A stretch of 64,000 nt of DNA from Pseudonocardia sp. CNS-004 (GTDB lineage Bacteria > Actinomycetota > Actinomycetes > Mycobacteriales > Pseudonocardiaceae), in contig MKJV01000077.1 in assembly GCA_001942185.1 (NCBI GenBank), positions 42,862 through 106,861 of the forward strand, in the 5' to 3' direction. A model generated the notes under the pieces. It did no database searches and had not been told where the DNA came from. It saw nothing but the letters and a program-made list of their open reading frames with translations. The position numbers were made by a program, and so were the translations under genes. Shown piece after piece: positions 48,236 through 60,382 of this stretch (positions are counted from its first letter, which is position 1; the number at the start of each line of letters is the position of its first letter).

Positions 48236-49403
48236 CTACCGCTGCTCGGTGGCGGGGCGCACGAGGGCGGACGACCGGGCCACGATCGCCTCGAGGGGCC
48301 CCTGTCCGAACCGGTGCCGCCACACGGTGGCGAACACCAGCGCCCCGACCACCATGGCCAGGAACGTCAGCACCGGGTGGCCGTCCTGGACCCCGGTCGC
48401 GAGCAGCACCAGGTGCCCGACGTAGAGCGTCAGCGACATGGCACCCACCGCGGCCAGCGGCCACAGCGCCCGCCGCACCAGCGGGACGCGGGTCAGCAGC
48501 AGCGCGGCGCCGAGTACCGCGACAGCCGAGCCGAGCGTGTGCAGCACGTCGATCGGGGTGTGCGAATGCGGGGCGGGGAGCGCGAGGTACCACCACGAGG
48601 ACGACGGCTCCGGTTCCAGAGCAACGCGGAGACGTCGGCCCGGTCGCCCTCGAGGTCGTAGTCCTCGATCAACCACGCGAGTCCGCCCGCCCGGTGGAGC
48701 AGCATGGCGGACACCGCGCGGGCGGCGACCGCGAGCGTGGCCCCGGCGGCGAGGAGCTGCCAGGCGAGCCGCGGTGACCGCAGGTCGAGCCGTCCGATCG
48801 CCATCCCGACGCAGAGGTAAGCCAGATAGACCACGACCGGGTACTCGCCGGTGACGAACAGCTGGATCAGCAGCCCGCCCGGGTCCTCGACCAGCGTGCC
48901 GAACCTCGGCTCGGCACCGGAGCCCGCGTAGGGCAGATCGGCGTCGGCCGTCAGCACGAGCAGCACCGGACCCAGCGCTGTCACCGCGGCCGCGACCCAG
49001 AGCAGCGCCCTCGGCGTGCAGCCCAACAGCAGGATCCCGATCAGGAACAGCACGGCGTAGAACTGCAGGATCACGTCGATCCCGTTGGCCTCGCTCAACA
49101 CGCTCGCCGCGAGGCCGAGCACCCCCACCAGAACCGCCCGGACCACGAGCCCCGCCGACACCGCCACCCGCTCCCACCCGCGGACGGCCCGCGCCCGCCG
49201 GACAGGAACGCCAGGCTCACCCCGGCCACGAGCACGAACGTGGTCGCCGCCCGCCCGCCGGCCACGACGTGCGCGATCACCGGATCGCCGTCGTCGTCGA
49301 GCGTCCCGAAGACGTGCGTCGCGATCATCCCGATCAACGCGAGTCCCCGCGCGACGTCGACCCCGACCACCCGTGGCCGGCGGATCGCGACGGGGGTGGT
49401 CAC
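48236..49403 (-). CDS. Polytopic membrane protein, DUF418/DUF1624 acyltransferase-like
   Basis: The start is uncertain; GTG 49403 leads into 'RRPRVVGVDVARGLALIGMI' and 'ATHVF', the N-terminal helix of heparan-glucosaminide acetyltransferase-like (DUF1624) proteins. Breaks near 49195 and 48610 are each repaired by one base; the middle frame has 'GIDVILQFYAVLFLIGILLL' and 'FVTGEYPVVVYLAYLCVGMA', and the last frame has 'LYVGHLVLLATG' and 'VFATVWRHRFGQGPLEAIV', a DUF418 end. About ten helices, about 390 residues joined. May transfer acyl groups across the membrane. The 217-bp gap to 49620 holds no gene I can support. Confidence 0.75.
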
Positions 49404-49620
49404 GGCGTCCGGTGTGAACCCGGACGGCGGGCCCCATTCTCGTGTGGAGGACACAGGCACGGCTCCCGAATCGGCGGCGATCGGCGCGGATCGGCTCCGG
49501 CCCGCGCACCCGAGAGGCGACTGTGCTCCCGATCCGCCCCCGGACACAGGGGGCCTGCCCCACGGTGACGGGAGCAGGCCCCCGTCCTGGTCGGCGCTTC
49601 GCCGAGTACGTGCGCGGACT

Positions 49621-50568
49621 TCAGGGCCTCCCGGCCACTCCCCCGTAGGCGTCGGCGCGGATGTCCATCAGGATCTCCTCGGTGCGGTCCAGCTGCTCCA
49701 CCTGGGTGCACAGCCGGTCCATCACCGCGGCGTAATGCCTGACGTCGGGGCGCTTGTCGAGGTAGAGCGCGCTCGTGAGCTGCTCGAGGTACACGATGTC
49801 GGGTAGGTCCGGCTCGGCGAACCGCAGGATCGCGAACGGCCCACCCGCCGCGGCGTGCCCGCCGTAGGACAGCGGCGCCACCTGCAACGACACGTTGGGC
49901 AGCTCGCTCATCTCGATCAGGTGCGTGATCTGGGCGCGGCCCTGCGCTGCGGGGAGCAACGTGCGGCGCAGGGCCGTCTCGTCGACCACGGCCCACAACG
50001 TGGGCGGAGTGGGCCCGGTGAGCAACGCCTGCCGCCGCATCCGCAACTCGACCCGGCGCTCGACCTCCACCGGGTCGGTGTGGCCGAGGAGTGTGACGGC
50101 GCGGGCGTAGTCGCGGGTCTGCAGCAGGCCCGGCACGAACTGGAGTTCGTAGTTGCGGATCATCGAGGCGGCCTGTTCGAGCCCGAGGTAGGTCTCGAAC
50201 CAGCTGGGCAGCAGGTCTGCGTACTGGTGCCACCAGCCGGGTGCGTTGGCCTGTCGGGCCAGCTCGATGAACTGCGCGCGCTCGGCGGGATCGTTCGCCC
50301 CGTAGCAGGTGAGCAGGTCGGCCACGTCCCGTTCCTTGAACCCGACCCGGCCCAGCTCGAGCCTGCTGATCTTGGCGGGCGAGGCGCGGATCGCCGCGCC
50401 CGCGCGCTCGCGGGTGACACCCGCCGCCTCGCGCTTGCGCCGCAGCGCGCCACCCAGCCCGATGCGCAGCACCGTGGGACCCGGCTGCACACCGTGGGGA
50501 GCACGACCGCCATCGAGAACCGAACCGTCGAACGACCCGGATTCCATGTCGTCGGGCACGACGATCAT
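49621..50568 (-). CDS. XRE-family regulator with DUF5753 domain
   Basis: ATG 50568 (GGGGGACC upstream); an upstream in-frame start exists at 50661. The N-terminal helix-turn-helix is 'LRRKREAAGVTRERAGAAIR' and 'ASPAKISRLELGRVGFKERD'. The DUF5753 domain follows: 'LPSWFETYLGLEQAASMIRN', 'YELQFVPGLLQTRDYARAVT', 'MSELPNVSLQVAPLSYGGHA' and 'VYLEQLTSALYLDKRPDVRH'. Intact. This class is expanded in Streptomyces and Pseudonocardia relatives and usually pairs with a small neighbour gene; here the divergent Cys-rich gene at 50827 fills that place. Signal unknown. Confidence 0.9.
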   Translation of the reverse strand: MIVVPDDMESGSFDGSVLDGGRAPHGVQPGPTVLRIGLGGALRRKREAAGVTRERAGAAIRASPAKISRLELGRVGFKERDVADLLTCYGANDPAERAQFIELARQANAPGWWHQYADLLPSWFETYLGLEQAASMIRNYELQFVPGLLQTRDYARAVTLLGHTDPVEVERRVELRMRRQALLTGPTPPTLWAVVDETALRRTLLPAAQGRAQITHLIEMSELPNVSLQVAPLSYGGHAAAGGPFAILRFAEPDLPDIVYLEQLTSALYLDKRPDVRHYAAVMDRLCTQVEQLDRTEEILMDIRADAYGGVAGRP

Positions 50569-50640
50569 CAGGTCCCCCGAGGGTCTCAACGTACGTGTCA
50601 CGACGGCATCGACGTGCGCATTCCAGTGACCGGCATCACT

Positions 50641-50745
50641 TTGCCGTGCATCGGCACGCACGGCAAGCGTCTGCAGATGCGCGATCAGGCCTCCCGGGTC
50701 GACTGCACGTGCAGATGTTCGTGCACCGGCACTTGCGAATGCAAG
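50641..50745. promoter_or_regulatory. Cluster of three palindromes between XRE gene and its small partner
   Basis: TTGCCGTGC/GCACGGCAA (50641-50649, 50658-50666, 8-nt spacer), CTGCACGTGCAG (50703-50714, perfect) and CTTGCGAATGCAAG (50732-50745, perfect arms). All three contain TGC/GCA steps and lie in the 258-bp divergent promoter region. They are plausible sites for the XRE/DUF5753 regulator. No gene is visible in this gap. Confidence 0.5.
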
Positions 50746-50826
50746 CCGGAGCGAGGACGATCATGGCGCGATCAGCGCCATCCGGACCCGGCCGGGTGGG
50801 CGTCGCGCAGTAGTACGGGGGACGCG

Positions 50827-51104
50827 ATGAGTTACTCCTGGGGGCCCGGTCGCGGCTCGCTGCGTGCGGGGCGGGTCGCGAACGCCGATCCGGAACAGCA
50901 GCGGCTGGCCGACCAACTGGCGCCGATGGTGGAGGTGTGGCAGCGACTGCTCGCCCAGCACCAGCCCGACCCGGCCGGGCACTGCCGCACGTGCACCAAG
51001 GGCGGCACCGGCCTGTGCACCACCCCGTGGCCGTGCGTGATCCACGCTTCGCCGACATGGCCCGTCTCAGCCACGAGGCCCACCGCCCCCGCGCGGCCTC
51101 CTGA
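50827..51104 (+). CDS. Small Cys-rich protein partner of XRE/DUF5753 regulator
   Basis: ATG 50827. 'SYSWGPGRGSLRAGRVANAD', then 'HCRTCTKGGTGLCTTPWPCV', a four-cysteine cluster that could bind zinc. One missing G near 51052 diverts the frame; repaired, it ends 'IHASADMARLSHEAHRPRAA' at TGA 51102-51104, giving about 92 residues. Pseudonocardiaceae carry such proteins beside XRE regulators. Function unknown. Divergent from the regulator at 49621. Confidence 0.68.
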
Positions 51105-51193
51105 GCTCGCTCCCACCGCGGGATCGGGGGCGGCCCCGGTCGGCATGGGCGCACCCACGCGACTACCATGATCGTCCACCGATCGGGGGGTCC

Positions 51194-52727
51194 GTGAAGC
51201 GCGTCGGGCGCAGTGTGTCGTGGGTGCTGCTGGTCGGCGCCGTCCCCGTGGCGATGTTCGTCGTCATGTGCGCGCTGGTCGCGTTCAACGTCTACGCGTT
51301 CATCGAGTCCCCCGTCACCGCGGTCAAGATCGCGATCGGTGTGGTGCCGACCGTACTGGTGCTCGGCCGCGGGCTCTGGGCGCTGGTGTCGAAGATCGAC
51401 AGCCCGGTGCACGGCGTGCCGGTCCACGAGCAGGAGCAGCCGCAGCTGTGGGCACTGGTCCGCAGGCTCGCCGAGGTCGCGGGCACCGCACCACCCGACG
51501 ACATCCGGCTGATCGCGGACGCGAACGCCGCCGTCGTGGAGGACACGAGGCTGCTCGGGCTGATCTCCACGCGGCGCCGCATGTTCATCGGCGCCCCGCT
51601 GGTCAGCGAGCTGAGCGCGGCCCAGTTCGCCGCGGTGCTCACCCACGAGCTCGCGCACTACAGCAACCGCGACACCCGCCTCGCCGGTATCGCCTACCGC
51701 AGCCGGCGCGTGTTCGTCCACACACTGACCACCCTGAACAAGGACGACTACCTCCAACGGGCGCTGCACTTCCTGCTGCACCGGTCCGGCACGCTCACGC
51801 TGAGGGCGACCACCAAGATGGCGAGGCAGCAGGAGAGCGCCGCGGACGAGGCGGCGGCCGCCGCGGTCGGCTCGGCGGCCACCGTCGGCGCGCTCCGCGA
51901 GCTGGCGCCGATCGCCTGGTCGTGGAACGAGTTCCGGGACAACCACCTGCTCGCCGGCTGGTCCGCGGGCTACCTGCCGGCCGACGCCTTCGGCGGGTAC
52001 CGCAGGCTTCGCGCTTCCCTGCACGGCGAGTCGGCCCGGCTGCGCGCCGACCCGCCCGACGACGCCGACCCGTACGACACCCACCCGCCGATGAGCGAAC
52101 GGATCGCCGCCGTCGAGGCGCTGGCCGCCGTCGGCACGGTGCGCGTGCCGCCGGGGAACGCGCTCGCTCTGCTGCGCGACCCGGCACCGCTGCTCGACGC
52201 CGTGCTGCTGGACGAGCTGGGGCCGGAGGCCCGCACGATGCGACGCGCGGACTGGCCGACGTTGATCCGCATCGGCGGGCTCGACTCGCTGACCGCGAAC
52301 ACCGACCAGGTGTTGGCCGACGCCGCCCGGCTGATGGGCGCCCGCCGTCGCTGCGCACACTGCTCGACGCGCTCGACACCGGCCTGATGGGCGACATCGG
52401 CACCGACCCGGCCGGCCCGGCCGGCGTGTCGGACAGCCCGAGGGTCCGGATCGAACGGTCCCGGCTCATCGTCCGCAAGGGGCTGCTCGGGGCGGTCGTC
52501 ACCGTGCTCACCGAGGCGGGCGCGGTGCGGTGGCAGGAGTCGTGGCCATCGGTCGGCGTGATGGAGCTGGACGCCCGCTACCAGTGCTCGTTGGTGGAGC
52601 TGATCGACGCGGCGGTGTCCGACCGATCGGACACGAGAGGCCTGCGGGCGCTCCTCGACGCGGCAGGACGAAACGGAAGGCAACAGCATCGTGGCACTGC
52701 TACTGGGGACGAAGACCCGCGTCCTGA
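51194..52727 (+). CDS. M48-family membrane zinc metallopeptidase
   Basis: GTG 51194. Two N-terminal helices ('WVLLVGAVPVAMFVVMCALV', 'VTAVKIAIGVVPTVLVLGRG'), the zinc site 'VLTHELAHYSNRDTRLAGIA' (HExxH) and the third ligand region 'MARQQESAADEAAAA'. A break near 52345 is repaired by one base, then 'SLRTLLDALDTGLMGDIGTD' and 'VLTEAGAVRWQESWPSVGVM'. The true end is unclear: the repaired frame runs on into the next gene; a stop at 52727 is reached if another base is missing near 52670. Related to HtpX-type proteases. First of three rightward genes that look like one operon. Confidence 0.75.
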
Positions 52728-53829
52728 TGGCCATGCGCAAGGAGGCCAAGCGCCGAGGCCTGTCGGTGAAGGGCTACATGGAGGCGGCCACCCCCGACGA
52801 GATGATCACCTTGATCCACGAGGTGGACCCCACCGTCAACCCGGCCGAGATCGTGCCCGGCCTGCCCGATCTACCGGCCGTTGACGTCACGCAATGGGGC
52901 ATGCCGCCCAAGCAGGCGCTGAGCACCGACCTGAGCAGGCCGGTGCCGGTGATCGGCTCGGTGGTGGCCGCGGCGAGGGCCCGTGACTGGCGACCGGCCG
53001 CCGACCTGCTCCACCGCTGCTACGGCGACTGGGCCATGCGCGCGGCCGTGGTGCACGCGCTCGGCGAGGCCGCGGCGGACGACGCCACGTGGCTGCAGGG
53101 CTGGCGCGCCGCGGCAGGCCCCCACGACCGGCACCTCGCCGTGGTCGACGCGCACGGGCTGCTCTGGCTGGCCTGGAAGCTGCGTGGCAACAAACAGGGC
53201 GAGCTCACCTCCGCCGAGCAGCACGACGCGTTCCAGCAGACGATCCTGCGGGCCGAGGCGGCGGCGCAGCGGGCGACCGAGCTCGCACCGGACGATCCCA
53301 CCCCGTGGTACACGCTGGTCACGCTCGCGCGTGGCCTCGGCTACGACGAGCACACGTTCTCGGCGTCTGGCGGGCGCTGCAGGCCCGCGACCCGCTGCAC
53401 CGCTCCGGGCACGAGTTCGCGTTGATGTACCTGTCCCCGGAGGGGCAGGGCTCCTACGACAACCTGTTCGCGTTCGCCGAGCGGGCCGCCGCCGCGTCCC
53501 CGTCACTCACCTTCCTCGTCATCGCGGCCGCCTACGACTACGAGGACCAGAACGAGAAGATCTGGAAGGAAGCCCGGATCCACCGCGCGCTCGACGCGCT
53601 GCTCGGGAACCTGGCCGGTCCGGCCGGGGGTCGCGGCATCCACGCGGCGGGCGACCGCCGCTGGGCGGCGTACGGGCTGGTGAGCGCGGGCCGGGCCGCC
53701 GAGGCCGTACCGCTGTTCGGCCAACTGGGCATCGACGCGTCCGGCAGGCCGTGGGAGGACTTCGGCGACAACGCGGTCGACGCCTTCGAGAGCTTCCGGC
53801 GGCGCGCGTGCGCGGCCACGCGCACCTGA
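52691..53829 (+). CDS. Hypothetical helical-repeat protein
   Basis: GTG 52691 ('ALLLGTKTRVLMAMRKEAKR'). Residues about 80-330 are alpha-helical with TPR-like spacing ('VVAAARARDWRPAADLLHRC', 'AVVHALGEAAADDATWLQGW', 'AEAAAQRATELAPDDPTPWY'). A break near 53365 is repaired by one base: 'VWRALQARDPLHRSGHEFAL' and 'AAYGLVSAGRAAEAVPLFGQ' continue. Joined length is about 380 residues. I do not recognise a named family; the fold suggests a scaffold. It overlaps the M48 peptidase end and precedes a membrane protein by 16 bp. Confidence 0.72.
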
Positions 53830-53845
53830 CCACGGAGGAACCACC

Positions 53846-54715
53846 ATGGACGGCCCCGGCCTCGCGAACCGGATCGGCTACAAGGTCCTCGGCAAGGACG
53901 GCACGCTCGGGGGTGGCACGGGACGCCCCGGCATCGCCTGGTGGGCAGTCTTCGTGCTGTGCACGCTGTTCTTCCTGGCCACGCTGCTGCCCGGCGCGCT
54001 CTCCCTGCTGTACTGGCACACCGCCCGGGAACGGGCCGACGTGTCGGACGGCCTGCTCGGCCTGATCAACAACCCGCATGTGTTCGCCTGGGCCGGGATG
54101 CTCCTCATGTGCGCGATGTGGATTCTCGAGTACACGCGCCGCGGCTCGATCGGGGTGTCGAACAAGCAGCAGAGCTTCGGATCGGAGATCCGACTCCTGC
54201 CCACGTGGCTGCACGTGGCGTGGTTCATCGGGCTCACCGTGCTGTCGGGGGCGCTGATCGGCCTCCCGTGGACCATGGACTGGGACTTCGACGTCTTCTT
54301 CGTCTGGTTCCTGTGGGCCGCGATCATCACGCCGGTGAACGGCGCCGTGCTCGGCTCCCTGGTCAAGAAGACCTGCTACGCCCGCTGGTACCGGCGCCGG
54401 GCGGCCTCATCCCCGAACGGTCGGGTCGTGCGCACGGCGCAGCCGTTCTGGCGCTCGTACTCCTACCGGTGGCGGTTCGACCTGTGGATCTGCGGGGCCG
54501 CCACGCTCATGGTCGTCACGGGCGCACTCATCTGGTGGAACCTGGCCCACCTCCCGGCCGACGACTTCGGCGACGCCGAGGACATCGCGGAGGCGACCCT
54601 CGTCACGACCGTGCTGCTGGCCACCGGCGTGCCGGCACTGGTGTTCGGCCTCTGGTCGTGCACCCAGTTCTGGCGCAGCGGCGAGGACATCAGGACGGGC
54701 GAATCGGCGACGTGA
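53846..54715 (+). CDS. Hypothetical membrane protein (289 aa)
   Basis: ATG 53846 has GGAGG. Intact, with about six helices ('WWAVFVLCTLFFLATLLPGA', 'HVFAWAGMLLMCAMWILEYT', 'LHVAWFIGLTVLSGALIGLP', 'VFFVWFLWAAIITPVNGAVL', 'ICGAATLMVVTGALIWWNLA', 'TVLLATGVPALVFGLWSCT'). No catalytic motif that I recognise. Third gene of the M48/helical-repeat/membrane group; the three may form one membrane-associated system, which is inference from order alone. Confidence 0.75.
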   Translation: MDGPGLANRIGYKVLGKDGTLGGGTGRPGIAWWAVFVLCTLFFLATLLPGALSLLYWHTARERADVSDGLLGLINNPHVFAWAGMLLMCAMWILEYTRRGSIGVSNKQQSFGSEIRLLPTWLHVAWFIGLTVLSGALIGLPWTMDWDFDVFFVWFLWAAIITPVNGAVLGSLVKKTCYARWYRRRAASSPNGRVVRTAQPFWRSYSYRWRFDLWICGAATLMVVTGALIWWNLAHLPADDFGDAEDIAEATLVTTVLLATGVPALVFGLWSCTQFWRSGEDIRTGESAT

Positions 54716-54767
54716 CCGCTGCCCTGCAGGCGTGGACGCGGATCCCCCGATCACGGACGATCGGGCC

Positions 54768-55937
54768 ATGAGCGAGACACAGGTGTCGGCCGAGGACTTC
54801 GAGCTCATCCGCCGGCAGGTCCGCGAGTTCATCCGCGGTGACGTCGTCCCCCGCGAGAACGAGATCATGAACGCCGACCGGATCCCCGACGACCTGCGCA
54901 CCACCGCCGCCGAGATGGGGCTGTTCGGGTACGCGATCCCCGCGGAGTGGGGCGGCCTCGGCCTCGACCTCGTCCAGGACGTCGAACTCGCGATGGAGTT
55001 CGGCTACACCACCCTGTCGCTCCGCTCGATGTTCGGCACCAACAACGGCATCGCCGGCCAGGTCCTCGTCGGCTTCGGCACCGACGAGCAGCGCAAGACC
55101 TGGCTGGGCCGCATCGCCACCGGCGACGTCGTCGCCTCCTTCGCCCTCACCGAGCCCGGCGCGGGCTCCAACCCCGCCGGCCTGCGCACCCACGCCCGCC
55201 GCGACGGCGACGGCTGGGTGATCGAGGGGCAGAAGCAGTTCATCACCAACGCCCCCATCGCCGACCTGTTCATCGTGTTCGCCCGCACCCGCGGCGCGCA
55301 GCCGAAGGACCCGGGGATCGCGGTCTTCCTCGTCCCCGCCGACACGCCGGGCGTCACCGTCGGCCCGAAGGACGCCAAGATGGGTCAGGAGGGCGCCTGG
55401 ACCGCCGACGTCACCTTCACCGACGTCCACGCCCCCGCCGACGCGCTCGTCGGCGGGGACGAGGCGGCCGGCTACCGGGCCGCCATGACCTCGCTCGCCC
55501 GCGGCCGCATCCACGTCGCCGCCCTCGCCGTCGGCACCGCCCAGCGTGCACTGGACGAGTCGGTCGCCCATGCCGCGCACCACACCCAGGGCGGGGTGCG
55601 GATCGGGGACTTCCAGCTCGTGCAGGCCATGCTCGCCGACCAGCAGGCCGGTGTGCTCGCCGGGCGCGCCATGGTCCGCGAGACCGCACGCGCCTACGTC
55701 ACCGGCGAGGACCGCCGCATCGCCCCGTCGGCGACCAAGCTGTTCTGCACCGAGATGGTCGGCCGGGTCGCCGATCTCGCCGTGCAGGTCCACGGCGGCG
55801 CCGGGTACATGCGCGAGATCCCCGTCGAACGCATCTACCGCGACGTCCGCCTCCTGCGCCTCTACGAGGGCACCAGCGAGATCCAACGCCTCATCGTCGG
55901 CGGTGGGCTCGTCCGCCAGGCGATCAAGGACTCGTGA
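54768..55937 (+). CDS. Acyl-CoA dehydrogenase
   Basis: Intact 389-residue flavoenzyme from ATG 54768 (an upstream ATG at 54732 is in frame but less likely). 'YAIPAEWGGLGLDLVQDVEL', 'FALTEPGAGSNPAGLRTHAR', 'VIEGQKQFITNAPIADLFIV', 'GFQL'-like 'GDFQLVQAMLADQQAGVLAG', 'LAVQVHGGAGYMREIPVERI' and 'YRDVRLLRLYEGTSEIQRLI' are all ACAD landmarks; the last holds the catalytic Glu region and FAD contacts. Oxidises an acyl-CoA to its enoyl-CoA; chain specificity unknown. Stand-alone. Confidence 0.95.
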   Translation: MSETQVSAEDFELIRRQVREFIRGDVVPRENEIMNADRIPDDLRTTAAEMGLFGYAIPAEWGGLGLDLVQDVELAMEFGYTTLSLRSMFGTNNGIAGQVLVGFGTDEQRKTWLGRIATGDVVASFALTEPGAGSNPAGLRTHARRDGDGWVIEGQKQFITNAPIADLFIVFARTRGAQPKDPGIAVFLVPADTPGVTVGPKDAKMGQEGAWTADVTFTDVHAPADALVGGDEAAGYRAAMTSLARGRIHVAALAVGTAQRALDESVAHAAHHTQGGVRIGDFQLVQAMLADQQAGVLAGRAMVRETARAYVTGEDRRIAPSATKLFCTEMVGRVADLAVQVHGGAGYMREIPVERIYRDVRLLRLYEGTSEIQRLIVGGGLVRQAIKDS

Positions 55938-55943
55938 CGGCGC

Positions 55944-58321
<2,378 letters not shown>

Positions 58322-58349
58322 GGCGGGAGGGGCGACGCACGCCGGGGCG

Positions 58350-59479
58350 TCACGGCCAGCGGTCGGTTCGCCCCTTCCACCCCGACGACCGGCGCAGCAC
58401 CCGCACCGCGCCGTCGAGGAGCACCCCGCCGAACAGCGCCCCCGACAGCGGGGCGAACGGCGCCACCCAGGTGCCCGTCCGCATCAGCCGGGCGGCGAAC
58501 AGGTGTGCGACCACCTGGCCGCCCAGCCTGCGAGCCCGGCCAGCCGCAGCCCGCGCCTGCCGAAGACGGCGGCGGCGGGCGCCGCGAGCGACAGCACGAT
58601 CTGGCCGAGCCCACCGCCGACCAGTACCGGCACGGAGCCGCGGGTCCCGGCCACGAAGCTCTTGCGGAACGAGGTCCAGCCCTGGCTCCACGGGTCCATC
58701 CCGCTGGTGGTGACGTGGTCGACCCCGTCGACCAGCCGGGTCACCCCGCCGTGGTCGCGTACCGCGGTGGCGAGCGCGATGTCCTCGTTGCGCAGGTTCC
58801 GCAGCGCCGACCAGCCGCCGCACCGGTCGTAGGCGCTCCGGCGGACCAGGATGCAGTGTCCGATCGCGAAAGCCTTGCGCCCGCGGCCGTCCGGGTCGGC
58901 ATTCTCCCCGATCATCTGCAGCCCGGCGGGCACCAGCAACGGCCAGACCGCCGACCTCTTCTCCGGCGGCCCCGCCGGGCTGGACACCAGGTCGGCTCCC
59001 GCACCGACGGCCGTGTCGAGCAACCGGTCGAGGGCCTGCGGGCCCAGCACGACGTCGGCGTCGACGAACAACAACCACGCCGACCCGGGGATCGGCCCGA
59101 CCGACCCGAGCCCGGCGTACAGCGCGTGCACCTTGCCCTTCCACCCGCGCGGCGGCCCGCTCGTGCGGACCACCGAGACCCGCGGGTCCTGGGCGGCGTG
59201 GCGGCGGGCGATGTCGCCGGTGGCGTCGGTGGACGCGTCGTCGACGACGACGATCCGCAGGTCCTCGTGCGTCTGGGCCCGCAACCCCCGCACACACTCG
59301 TCGAGAACCGCCTCCTCGTCGCGAGCCGGGACGACCGCGACCACCGGCACACCCGTGCCGCTGGTCCGGGTGCCGGGAGTCAGCGCCACCACCCGGCGCA
59401 CGCGCTGCACCGACCGGACGCTGCGATAGGCGGATGCCACGACGCCCGCGAGGAGGAGAAACGTAGGAATCGCCCGCAC
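58350..59479 (-). CDS. Membrane-anchored glycosyltransferase family 2
   Basis: ATG 59479 gives an N-terminal helix ('AIPTFLLLAGVVASAY'), then the GT2 domain: 'VPVVAVVPARDEEAVLDECV', 'IVVVDDASTDATGDIARRHA', 'WLLFVDADVVLGPQALDRLL' (DxD), 'GHCILVRRSAYDRCGGWSAL' and 'NEDIALATAVRDHGG'. The C-terminal helices include 'GQIVLSLAAPAAAVFGRRGL'. A break near 58520 is repaired by one base and leads to 'QVVAHLFAARLMRTGTWVAP'. Joined length is about 377 residues, resembling HpnB-like lipid glycosyltransferases. It converges on the SQD1-like gene; use of UDP-sulfoquinovose is a hypothesis. Confidence 0.83.
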
Positions 59480-59500
59480 CGCACGACGATAGCGTCGGGC

Positions 59501-60304
59501 CTACCGGACCGATTCAGCCCGGGTGGCGGCCAGCTCGCGCAGCAGTGCGGCGCTGTCCGCGTCGACGGGGAGGAACGTCTCCAGGGCCAGGTCGGCCGCG
59601 CCGACGTCCAGCGGAGCACCGAGCGTGGCGATCACGGTGTGCAGGCCGACCACGCCGAGCCGGGTCTTGAGCTCGAACCCCGCCATGACGCCGTCCCCGG
59701 TCCAGCGGGGCGGCGGAGCGCCCGCGGAAGCGGCGAGGTGCCGCTCGGCCTCGAGCACGAGGTCGAGGAGCGCGTCGTCGGCGTCCTCGTCGGCCTGCCG
59801 GCGCAACCGGGTGATCAACGGCCGGCTGCAGACCGGGGTGGCTGTGGAGATCCGCGGCAGGCCCTCGGGGTGGGTCGACAGCCGCAGCAAGTTGACCGGC
59901 GGCGTCAGCAGCGCGGGATCGACGCCGTCCCACAGCAGGTCGGCCGCGGCGTTGGCGGCCACGAGGTCCCAGCGGGCGTCGACCACGATCGCCGGATTCG
60001 GGTCGTGGGCGGCGAGCAGCGTGTCGAGGGCCTGCCGCAGCGGGCGCATCGCGCGGTCCCGGGAGCCGGGTGCTGCCTGCGGCGGCGCGTGGCCGCCCGC
60101 GAGCAGCAGGCGGTCCCGCTCACGCAGTGGCATGTCCAGCGCGTCGGCGAGGTGGACGAGCAGCTGCCTGCTCGGGCGCGCCCGCCCGTTCTCGACGAAG
60201 CTGAGGTGCTTGGTGGACACACCGGTCGCGGTGGCCAGCTCCAGCTGGCTGATCCCGCGGCGTCGCCGCCAGAACCGCAGCACCTCCCCCGCGCCGGCAC
60301 TCAC
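59501..60304 (-). CDS. XRE-type regulator with MmyB-like ligand domain
   Basis: Intact 267-residue regulator. The helix-turn-helix is 'GEVLRFWRRRRGISQLELAT' and 'ATGVSTKHLSFVENGRARPS', then 'LVHLADALDMPLRERDRLLL' and the MmyB-like domain ('PNPAIVVDARWDLVAANAAA', 'LETFLPVDADSAALLRELA'). Divergent from a zinc-type quinone oxidoreductase and OsmC pair with 78 bp between, so it probably represses that pair in response to a small molecule. Confidence 0.9.
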   Translation of the reverse strand: MSAGAGEVLRFWRRRRGISQLELATATGVSTKHLSFVENGRARPSRQLLVHLADALDMPLRERDRLLLAGGHAPPQAAPGSRDRAMRPLRQALDTLLAAHDPNPAIVVDARWDLVAANAAADLLWDGVDPALLTPPVNLLRLSTHPEGLPRISTATPVCSRPLITRLRRQADEDADDALLDLVLEAERHLAASAGAPPPRWTGDGVMAGFELKTRLGVVGLHTVIATLGAPLDVGAADLALETFLPVDADSAALLRELAATRAESVR

Positions 60305-60382
60305 ACCGCAAGGGTAGGGCTCGGCCGGCGCTGCACCTAGGAGGTAATGGCGCCGGCACCTGCTCCGGGCGACGCTCGTGGC

